A stretch of 64,000 bases of DNA from Streptomyces rhizosphaerihabitans (GTDB taxonomy: Bacteria; Actinomycetota; Actinomycetes; Streptomycetales; Streptomycetaceae). Numbering within the stretch: position 1 is the first letter of the stretch; every line of letters starts with the position of its first letter. Both the position numbers and the translations under genes were made by a program. Below are positions 50,753-57,414 of the stretch, piece by piece. The stretch lies in the NCBI RefSeq assembly GCF_025399795.1, contig NZ_JAODTZ010000001.1, positions 186,001 through 250,000 of the forward strand, given 5' to 3'. The notes beneath the pieces are model-generated. The model worked only from the letters and a program-made list of their open reading frames with translations, was not told where the DNA came from and made no database searches.

Positions 50753-53700
50753 TTACGGACCGTCATGGACGAAGGGAACCCAGAGTGTCGGGTCCGTAGG
50801 GTGCCGGGCACGGAGTTCGCCGACGGCGTGGTGCAGTGCCCTGGCCGCATCGGCGGAGTTCGGGCCGTCCGAACCGTCGAGACGGCGGTAGAAGGCGGCG
50901 GCCACTTGGAGCGCGGCCTGGTCGCTGATGGACCACAGGGTCGCCACGACGTGCCGGAATCCCGCGATGCGCAGTGCGGCGGCGGTGTGCACGGCTTCGT
51001 CCGGGAGCTGCCCGGCGTCCAGACGGGTCTGGCAGGCGGACAGAAACGCGAGGTCGGCCGTGTCGAGTCGCAGGTCCGCGATGTCGAGGAGGTTGAGGTC
51101 ACCGTCCCGCAGGCACAGGCCCGAGCTGGCCGGTGCCGTCATGTCGAGCCAGCCGTGGCAGGCGAAGTGGGCCCAGGGATGCGCGGGCAGTTGCCTCCGC
51201 ACCGCTGCCGACGTCGCCTCGTCCTCGGCGAGAACCGTCAGCCTGCGGCGGCCGAGGATCTCGTCGAGTGCCCGGAGTTCCTCCGCCACCCCGGGCAGCA
51301 CGGCGTGCCCTCGCTCGGTGTCGGTCAGCGCGACGGCCAGCAGCGTGGGATCGACGGCAGCGGCCCGCTGTCGGGCGTCGACGAGGGCGGACAGTGTGGT
51401 GGTGTACGAGGACACGGCGGCGTACGGCAGGCCGACCGGTTCGGTGGGGTCGTCGGCGGCGCGCGGGTAGCGGCCGGCGGCGTGCAGCGGCAGAACGGTG
51501 AGGGACGCCGTGGGGCACCACCACAGCCGGGGCGGGTCCGTCGACTCGGTCGGCCAGGCCAGCCGGTCGAGGACCGGCCGGGCGATGTGGTCCCACAGCC
51601 ACTCCAGGGTGTCGTGCACGGTGTGCCGGGCGTCTTCACGTACCAGGAAGGTCGCGCCCGGCTCCGCCGCAGCGGCCAGGGCGTGCAGGTAGGTGTTGGC
51701 GACCGTGTCGATGCCCGGTACGTCTACGCCGGGCAGCTTCACGACGTCGGTCTTTCCGCCCGGCAGCACGAGGATCGCGTCGCAGCGAATGGTGCTGATG
51801 TTGACGATGACGACGGGTCCCTCCGCCGCGGCCGGAGCGAGTTCATCGAATGCCGGCGGACCGAGGAATCCAGCGAACTCTTCCGACTCCCTTACCTCAC
51901 GCACGAGTTGCTGCCACCGTCGAGCCAGCCGCAGACGTTCTTCCTCGCCCAGCCGGTCCTTCTCGTTGAGCGTTGCGCGGACCTGTTCCAGTTCGGCGGC
52001 GCGAGCGGGGTCGTGAGCGGCGAGGGCGGCGAGGTCCCCGCGCAGGTGCAGGGTCGACGTCCACAGCACCGACCGTCCCTGTTCGAGCAGTTCCACCGCC
52101 AGCTCGGGCTGTCCGGTGTCGATCGCCAGGGCCGCTGCCTCGCGCGGCATCGCCTTGCCGTCCTGGATGCTCTGTACCTGGTCGTCCCGGTCCAGGCCCG
52201 CCCAGCCGAACTCGCGCAGCAGCGTAACCGCCGCGCGGGCCGCCACCAGGGCGTCGGCACGGTCCCCGGCCTCCATCGCGATCCCGGCCCAGCAGCGCGC
52301 GGCGAACAGCCGGTCCTGGACGGAGGAGCCGTCCGCTTCCGCCGCCGCCCGGAGAGCGGCCACCGCCTCCTGCCGGTCCGATGCGTCCTCGCCATGATGG
52401 AAACGGTCGAGCAGCGCCACGGCCTGGCCGGTCTTCACCTCGGCGTAGACGTAGTCCGTCTTGGCGCACGCTTCGGCGGCCGTCGTGAAGGCGTCCAGCA
52501 TCTCGCCCTCGTGGACGACGACGCCGTGCTCGTCGGCCCCCATCAGCAGCTTGCCCAGCACCCGGTTGGCGTCGACGGCCGCTCTGCCGCCGGTCACCAG
52601 GGCAGCCGCCTTCCGTACCACCTCAACAGCCTCGCTCCGCTGCCCGGCGTCCGCGAGCGCCTGGGCCAGCCGTGCCGCGACGAACGGCCGCTCCACATGG
52701 GCCGGCGGCAGGGCGTCCAGCGCGCGACGGGCCGCCTCCACGCCGGCCTCGCCGTGCGCGACGGCGGCCTCCTGCACTCGCCTGTTCGGGTGACCCGTCG
52801 GCGCGCGCCGCAACGTCTCCTTCAGGTACTCCTCGGCTGCCTTGGCGTCCCGTTCGTCTGCGGCCCGTCCGGTCAGCTCGGCCCGCGCGCGCAACGCCGC
52901 CATGAGCGTGGTCGCCACCTCGGAGGCGCGCTGGGCGTCGTCCGCCGCCGGCGCCGCGCGCAGCACCTCGATCGCGGAGTTCAGGTCGTCCAGCGAGCCG
53001 CGCCGCGTGCCGCGGGCGATCAGTGCGGTTGCCAGGTTATTCCGTGACACCACGTCGGGACCGGCGGCGGTGGTACGTCCGACCGCGTCCCGGCCCAGGT
53101 CGACGGCCTCGTCCAGGAGCGGGACCTCGTCCGTGTGCCGGGCGAGGGACGACAGCGCCCCGCAGAGGCTGGACTCCAGCGCCGCCCGATCCCCCGGAGC
53201 ACCGCCAGACTGTGCCAGGGCCGGTCTGCCGATCCCTTCCACGGCGGTGCGGAGCGAGTCCGCGTCCCCGATGGCCTCGTACCGCGCGCGTTCCAGGGCG
53301 ATCAGGAGCTGCGTGGCCTTGAGGCGTGCGCAGTGACCGCCCGGCAGGACGTCCAGTGCTTCGTGGGCGACGCCGAGCGCCTCGGTGAGGTCCGTGAGCC
53401 GCCCTCGCTGGTCGTACCGGTCTCGCAGCACGTCACGCAGTGAGGCCAGCATGAGGGTACGGGCGGGGAGGCCGGGCGGCGCCGACCGCACGCTCTCCCA
53501 GTTGAGGGCGACTGACCGGTCCAGCAGGTCGAGGTCTCCGGTGGCCGTGAACTCCCGGTACGCGCGGGCCGCCGCCGCGTAGAGCGCCACCGGCTCGGTG
53601 GTCGGCTGCCAGACGACAAAGGGATCGCCCGGCTCGCCTGCAGTGTGGAGCAGCTGGTAGATCAGGTCGGCCGCCTCCGGATGCCCGGCGGCATGCGCAC

Positions 53701-53797
53701 GGGAGAACCAGTAGAACGCCTCCGCGTACTGCTCCCTCCCCACCGCGCGCACGCCCCTCCGGTAGAAGTCGTCGTACGTGTCCTCGTCGACCGGCAT
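50753..53797 (-). CDS. TPR-CHAT caspase-like protease
   Basis: 1014 residues from ATG 53797. Residues 1-700 are helical repeats of TPR kind (YAEAFYWFSRAHAAGHPEAA is a clear Sel1/TPR unit). The C-terminal 300 residues are a CHAT domain with the catalytic pair: His in WAHFACHGWLD near residue 880 and Cys in LAFLSACQTR near 925, plus IAGFRHVVATLW. CHAT proteases cut partner proteins when their repeat part is triggered, and several act in defence or cell death. Divergent from two small genes 69 bp away, its likely partners. Confidence 0.85.
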   Translation of the reverse strand: MPVDEDTYDDFYRRGVRAVGREQYAEAFYWFSRAHAAGHPEAADLIYQLLHTAGEPGDPFVVWQPTTEPVALYAAAARAYREFTATGDLDLLDRSVALNWESVRSAPPGLPARTLMLASLRDVLRDRYDQRGRLTDLTEALGVAHEALDVLPGGHCARLKATQLLIALERARYEAIGDADSLRTAVEGIGRPALAQSGGAPGDRAALESSLCGALSSLARHTDEVPLLDEAVDLGRDAVGRTTAAGPDVVSRNNLATALIARGTRRGSLDDLNSAIEVLRAAPAADDAQRASEVATTLMAALRARAELTGRAADERDAKAAEEYLKETLRRAPTGHPNRRVQEAAVAHGEAGVEAARRALDALPPAHVERPFVAARLAQALADAGQRSEAVEVVRKAAALVTGGRAAVDANRVLGKLLMGADEHGVVVHEGEMLDAFTTAAEACAKTDYVYAEVKTGQAVALLDRFHHGEDASDRQEAVAALRAAAEADGSSVQDRLFAARCWAGIAMEAGDRADALVAARAAVTLLREFGWAGLDRDDQVQSIQDGKAMPREAAALAIDTGQPELAVELLEQGRSVLWTSTLHLRGDLAALAAHDPARAAELEQVRATLNEKDRLGEEERLRLARRWQQLVREVRESEEFAGFLGPPAFDELAPAAAEGPVVIVNISTIRCDAILVLPGGKTDVVKLPGVDVPGIDTVANTYLHALAAAAEPGATFLVREDARHTVHDTLEWLWDHIARPVLDRLAWPTESTDPPRLWWCPTASLTVLPLHAAGRYPRAADDPTEPVGLPYAAVSSYTTTLSALVDARQRAAAVDPTLLAVALTDTERGHAVLPGVAEELRALDEILGRRRLTVLAEDEATSAAVRRQLPAHPWAHFACHGWLDMTAPASSGLCLRDGDLNLLDIADLRLDTADLAFLSACQTRLDAGQLPDEAVHTAAALRIAGFRHVVATLWSISDQAALQVAAAFYRRLDGSDGPNSADAARALHHAVGELRARHPTDPTLWVPFVHDGP

Positions 53798-53866
53798 GGC
53801 CCCCCTTGCCAGGATAAATAGTTCGATACGACCCCAGCGTAGGACGCCGCTCACTACAGTGACGCC

Positions 53867-54217
53867 ATGTCCGAAGAACCCGCACTCGACTACCTGTTGA
53901 CCACCGATTTCAAGTGGACCCGACGTGCTTTCGAGCTTCTCCAGGCGAGCCGGCTCACCGTCGACCCGTACGAAGCGGGCGGCGCGCCCTGCTTCGTGGT
54001 CTCCGGCCCATGCCCCCGCTGCGAGCACCACATGACGGACCGTCAGGTGACCACCGCGCTCGCCGGCCTGGCCGGGCCCGATCGCGGCGCGGAAGGCAGG
54101 CCGTCGACCGAAGTGCTGCTGGACGTGACCTGCGGCTGCGTCGATGGGCACGGCAACTCCCCGGAGGGGAAGGTCGGTTGCGGGGCCAGCTTCCGGATCG
54201 CAGTGGTCACCGGATGA
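53867..54217 (+). CDS. Cysteine-rich protein divergent from the CHAT gene
   Basis: 116 residues, ATG 53867. SGPCPRCEHHMTDRQ and VTCGCVDGHG, with a further Cys (VGCGASFR), give a likely zinc ribbon. No family recognised. It overlaps the next gene by ATGA, so both are made together. Being divergent from the protease within one mobile cassette, it may be a regulator or substrate. Confidence 0.65.
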   Translation: MSEEPALDYLLTTDFKWTRRAFELLQASRLTVDPYEAGGAPCFVVSGPCPRCEHHMTDRQVTTALAGLAGPDRGAEGRPSTEVLLDVTCGCVDGHGNSPEGKVGCGASFRIAVVTG

Positions 54218-54747
54218 GCCTGAGGTTCCGGCTGCCGGACGAGCCTCCCACCGCGGCCGACCTGGCGGAGCGCGACCGGTTCCGGCTGCCGAACGAGCCT
54301 CCCACCGCGGCCGACCTGGCGGAGCGCGACCGGTTCCAGGCGATGGTGCGTGAGTCCCTGCCGAGTGTGCGGGCCAGCGCGGAGGCATGGCGCAACGGCC
54401 TGGCGGCCTTTGTCACCCTGGCCGGCTCCGCGGTCGTGATCAAGGGCCGGACCACCACGGCTGACCTCTCCGTACCGTGGCGGCTGGCCGTCACCGTTCT
54501 GATCGGCGGCGGTCTCGCCCTCGCCGTGGCGGGCCTGTGGCACGCCCTGGCCGCTCAGTCCGGCGCCAGGCCACTAGTGGTCACGCTCGCCGACATCCAC
54601 GACGAGTACGGCTCGATGGACGCCTTCGAACTCGCCCTCGCGATCGGGGCCGCGCGCCGGCTGACGCTCGCCCGCCGCACCGTCGCGCTGGCGCTGGCCT
54701 GCCTGTTCATTGGGACGGCCCTCACCTGGTGGGCACCCGGAACGTAA
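54214..54747 (+). CDS. Two-helix membrane protein with duplicated N-terminal repeat
   Basis: 177 residues, start in the ATGA overlap at 54214. The N-terminal 18-residue unit FRLPDEPPTAADLAERDR occurs twice in a row from a 54-bp DNA duplication (54226-54333). Hydrophobic segments lie near residues 90-110 (LAVTVLIGGGLALAVAGLWH) and at the C-terminus (TVALALACLFIGTALTWWAP). Unknown function; probably the membrane component of the CHAT cassette. Confidence 0.65.
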   Translation: MSLRFRLPDEPPTAADLAERDRFRLPNEPPTAADLAERDRFQAMVRESLPSVRASAEAWRNGLAAFVTLAGSAVVIKGRTTTADLSVPWRLAVTVLIGGGLALAVAGLWHALAAQSGARPLVVTLADIHDEYGSMDAFELALAIGAARRLTLARRTVALALACLFIGTALTWWAPGT

Positions 54748-54889
54748 CCGGTGAACCCTCGGGGGACGCATGGCCCAAACACTCCTGCGGCAGCCTGCCG
54801 AGGATCTCTGTGGACGGACAGGGCAAGCCGCTGGAGATCCCGCTCGCCGCCGTCACCGGCATCACGATCACCGCCGACCGCAATTCACC

Positions 54890-55140
54890 CGGCCACCAGG
54901 TCGCGGGCGACGAGGTTCGGGCGCGCGGGCTGCTGGACGGCGAGGTCCATGTCATGCGTGAACCGGCGATCTCCGGCAAGGCGAGCTCGCCGAAGCCGAA
55001 CTTCACACCGCCCGGGCTGCCTCCGTCGCGCACCCGTGTCCCCAGGCGCTGCGGGCCAGCCGTTGGTCGATCTCGACGTCGGCGAACGGCATCTCCTCGT
55101 CCACCGGATCCAGCCAGGCGGCGCACGTCGTGTTGCGCTA
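54890..55140 (-). pseudogene. GNAT acetyltransferase remnant inside the insertion
   Basis: Minus-strand reading of 55120-55005 gives EEMPFADVEIDQRLARSAWG then HGCATEAARAV and a stop. A shift to another frame continues KFGFGELALPEIAG, and yet another FTHDMDLAV. Together these are the acetyl-CoA loop and following helix of a GNAT domain with at least two frame breaks. No start and no end remain. Confidence 0.6.
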
Positions 55141-55320
55141 CGGAGCGGCAGCCGATCCTTCGGCGGCCGGACATCGCATGGGCCTCTGGGGAAGGAGCAG
55201 AGCAGCGAAACCCGGACACGAGCTCGCTCAACAGGACGGGAACCTGGGGAATTGCGTGACCGCGGGCCCGGAATTGCGTGACCGTCCACAACTGTTACCG
55301 TTGATGCTCCAAGAGGTCGA

Positions 55321-55346
55321 GGCCCCCACCGCACGCGGTGGGGGCC
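55321..55346 (-). terminator. Terminator of the prophage late operon
   Basis: GGCCCCCACCG arms around a short loop, with flanking AAGG/CCTT pairing, 29 bp after the stop of the holin-like gene. It is followed on the minus strand by TCGACCTCTTGGAG, an orphan copy of the ribosome-binding cassette with no start codon behind it. Confidence 0.78.
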
Positions 55347-55374
55347 TTGGTCTTTACCGCGCCGGCCAACCGAA

Positions 55375-55617
55375 CTACGCGACGAGGTCGTACTGGTACT
55401 GCGGCGGCCGGGCGTAGCCCAGCAGCCACCCGAACTTCGGCGACACGTAGTGCTCGGCCAGGCGGAACACCGCGTAGTAGCAGAACGCGGCCAGCGGGAT
55501 CAGCACGCCGGACAGAGCCTGGGCGTCCAGGCCCAGGCCGTGGCGGGCAGCCAGCGCCACCAGCCAACCCACCAGCGCCGGGACGCCGGTACGGATCAAG
55601 GACAGGTACAGGTTCAC
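55375..55617 (-). CDS. Holin-like small membrane protein
   Basis: 80 residues, GTG 55617 with AAGGAG upstream and overlapping the preceding stop by GTGA. Two hydrophobic segments (GVPALVGWLVALAARHGLG, GVLIPLAAFCYYAVFRLAE) and a short polar tail. Size, topology and place after the endolysin suit a holin or lysis protein. Last gene of the late operon. Confidence 0.68.
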   Translation of the reverse strand: MNLYLSLIRTGVPALVGWLVALAARHGLGLDAQALSGVLIPLAAFCYYAVFRLAEHYVSPKFGWLLGYARPPQYQYDLVA

Positions 55618-55838
55618 GAGGACTCCTTGGGTTGGCGGGCGGTCGCGGCGGTCGCCCAGAACATGACCTCTTCGAGACGGAACATCGCAACCTGCTTCTC
55701 CGCGCCGGTGGGCAGCTCCGCGTGCAGCATCAACGCCAACTCCAGGCACCCGGACCGGATGTCCTCGTGGGCCTGGCGGCGCTCGTCGGTGTCGGCCGGG
55801 TGGAACGTGAACCGGCGAATGACGTCAGCAGCGTCCAC
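55614..55838 (-). CDS. Acb2/Tad1-like anti-defence protein
   Basis: 74 residues from GTG 55838. The sequence (VIRRFTFHPADTDERRQAHE, DIRSGCLELALMLHAELPTG, AMFRLEEVMFWATAATARQ) follows the small all-helical fold named Acb2/Tad1 (DUF7681): an N-terminal RRF(T)(Y/F)H segment and a C-terminal LEE..MW.NAA.AR helix. Acb2 proteins form oligomers that bind and hide cyclic nucleotide signals of CBASS; related ones act on Thoeris. Coupled to the holin-like gene, 4 bp from the endolysin. Assignment from sequence pattern only. Confidence 0.75.
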   Translation of the reverse strand: MDAADVIRRFTFHPADTDERRQAHEDIRSGCLELALMLHAELPTGAEKQVAMFRLEEVMFWATAATARQPKESS

Positions 55839-55842
55839 GTGC

Positions 55843-56706
55843 TCACTTCCGGCCGTAGGCGAGGGTGAACAGGAACGCCCAGCCGTGCGGTCCAATCGCC
55901 GCATCGTGCGGTTTGCCCTTGGCGCGGAACTGCGGGTAGGCGTCGAAGAAGCGGCGCACACCGGCCTGTGTGCGTGGCCCGTAAGTGGCGGACAGGTCCG
56001 CTTCCTCGATGTTCAGGAACCGGGCGGCGCGCAGTGCTTTCTGCAGCGGCTTCGCCGACGGAGTGCTCTTACCGGGCGCGAGCCTGGCCGGGAACGCCGG
56101 CGGAACGTACGCGGGCTTGGAAGGTCTCGGCTTGGGCGTCGGTCCGGTCCCGCTGGACGAGGTCTCGGCCCAGGTGCGGAGCGCGGCCTTGTCCGCGAAG
56201 TTGCCGATGTTCGTGTCGATCGGGGTGCTGGTGTACTGGTGGAAACGCCACGACGCCTTGATGCCGGGGTTGCCGGGCTTGCCGTTGTAGTGGGCGATCC
56301 ACAGGCCGTCACCTGCGAACGAGGTCGTCTCGCGGTTGGTCCAGAAGTCGTAGTTGCAGTAGAGGATCACCCGGTGGCTGGGCGCCTTCTTCTGGACGTA
56401 CCGGATCCAGGCGTCCTTCTGGGCGCAGCTCACCGCTGGGTCTTCCCAGTCGAGGGCGAGAATGTCCCCGGTTCGAAGTGTGATCTTCGACAGGAAGTAG
56501 TCGGCTTGCTTGGTCACATTGCCAGGCCGGATGAAGTGGTAGAAGCCGGTGACCAGGCCGGCATCGCGTGCGGTCTTGCGCTCTGCGACCCACTTCGGAT
56601 TCGTATAGGTGGTGCCCTCGGTGATCTTGATGAACGCGAAGTCGAGTCCGCGAGTGCTGTAGTCGGTCGCCTGGTACGAGGCGACGTCGACTCCTCTTAC
56701 TGTCAT
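55843..56706 (-). CDS. Endolysin: GH25 lysozyme with peptidoglycan-binding domain
   Basis: 287 residues, ATG 56706. The GH25 muramidase core starts RGVDVASYQATD, with catalytic acids expected in GVDVASYQ and LALDWEDPA; FIKITEGTTYTNPKW and WIAHYNGKPG are also typical. A Pro/Lys linker near 190-205 leads to a C-terminal peptidoglycan-binding-like domain (LQKALRAARFLNI, TQAGVRRFFDAYP). It cleaves the glycan chain at lysis. No signal peptide, so it needs the holin. Confidence 0.88.
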   Translation of the reverse strand: MTVRGVDVASYQATDYSTRGLDFAFIKITEGTTYTNPKWVAERKTARDAGLVTGFYHFIRPGNVTKQADYFLSKITLRTGDILALDWEDPAVSCAQKDAWIRYVQKKAPSHRVILYCNYDFWTNRETTSFAGDGLWIAHYNGKPGNPGIKASWRFHQYTSTPIDTNIGNFADKAALRTWAETSSSGTGPTPKPRPSKPAYVPPAFPARLAPGKSTPSAKPLQKALRAARFLNIEEADLSATYGPRTQAGVRRFFDAYPQFRAKGKPHDAAIGPHGWAFLFTLAYGRK

Positions 56707-56770
56707 CGGCGCGTACTGCCTTCTCCCCCGCGCCTGAATCGATGATGCCGTTCTTCGTGCTGCCCGCCTC

Positions 56771-57130
56771 CTACGGGCTGGCACCGCGCGATGCCTGCCA
56801 CAGCTGGAGTGCGTAGACCACCAGCGGGGCAACGAACGCGGAGATGATCAGGCGGCGGTTAGTGGTCTGCTGCGCCTGGTCGTCCTCGCGCTGCCGCTGC
56901 GCGGCGGTCAGATCGCGCTCCAGGGTCTCCAGACGCTGGAGCACGGTGCGCTGGTCGGCCCGATAGACCTCTTCGGTGACGACCTGGTCCAAGCGTGCTG
57001 CCAGCGAGGCGAGGTCGGCACGCAGGTCAACACGGAGCTGGGCAATCCCGCCGCGCTGATCCTCGCGCAACTGCGCGATAGCGCGGTGCAGCTCCCACAG
57101 GGTGGGCTCGGCGCTCGGCGGCTGCGTCAC
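56771..57130 (-). CDS. Coiled-coil protein with C-terminal membrane anchor, lysis or tail-associated
   Basis: 119 residues, GTG 57130 with GAGGAG upstream. A long charged coiled coil (LHRAIAQLREDQRGGIAQLR onward) ends in one hydrophobic helix (RRLIISAFVAPLVVYALQLW). Proteins of this shape next to endolysins are often annotated as phage holins or as DUF7201-like; I cannot decide. Upstream of the endolysin by 64 bp. Confidence 0.65.
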   Translation of the reverse strand: MTQPPSAEPTLWELHRAIAQLREDQRGGIAQLRVDLRADLASLAARLDQVVTEEVYRADQRTVLQRLETLERDLTAAQRQREDDQAQQTTNRRLIISAFVAPLVVYALQLWQASRGASP

Positions 57131-57243
57131 CGCGCACTCCTCAAGTCGGCGTGCCCCGCGCCACACCCGATCTTACGGGTAGGAGACGACACCGCGTAGG
57201 CAACGCGGCGCCTATCGAGCATCGTCCGTGCACTGGCCTCCGA

Positions 57244-57414
57244 TCAGGGAACGTACGGCGCCAGGTCGGCGATCAGCTGCTTGCACTGACCGCAGATGGC
57301 GCGGTACGTCGGCGGCTCAGCGTTGGGGTACATGTCCACGGTGTACGTCACTTCCGCCACCGGGCACCTGGCGGTGTGGCACGTCACCCTCATGATGGCG
57401 GGTTCCTCTTCCAT
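57244..57414 (-). CDS. 56-residue zinc-ribbon-like phage protein
   Basis: ATG 57414 in the TGATG overlap with the fibre gene stop, ending at TGA 57244. VTCHTARCPVAE and AICGQCKQLIADL give two Cys pairs of a zinc ribbon. Coding is supported by the coupling and the Cys pattern. The gap 57131-57243 downstream has nothing else. Confidence 0.65.
   Translation of the reverse strand: MEEEPAIMRVTCHTARCPVAEVTYTVDMYPNAEPPTYRAICGQCKQLIADLAPYVP

Larger units (their letters stand above)
50345..55290. mobile_element. Transposon-like cargo insertion, IS21-like ends, no transposase
   Basis: The left end reads TGTCAGCGATCAAGCAATTCC and the right end, on the minus strand, TGTGGACGGTCACGCAATTC. Both continue with further GTCACG and ATTCCCC repeats, as in IS21-family ends. 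ACTGT occurs directly outside both ends (50340-50344 and 55291-55295), a 5-bp target duplication. No transposase or IstB-like gene lies inside. The cargo is a TPR-CHAT gene, two divergent genes and a GNAT remnant. Between 50430 and 50752 I see no convincing gene. Confidence 0.8.

Noticed and set aside
50423..53047. 874-codon rightward frame opposite the CHAT gene
   Set aside because: Antisense of a protein with intact catalytic motifs; its start lies in the transposon end.
54769..55259. Rightward frame with SCGSLPRISVDGQGKP
   Set aside because: It is the complement of the GNAT remnant on the other strand and has no start codon with a ribosome site.
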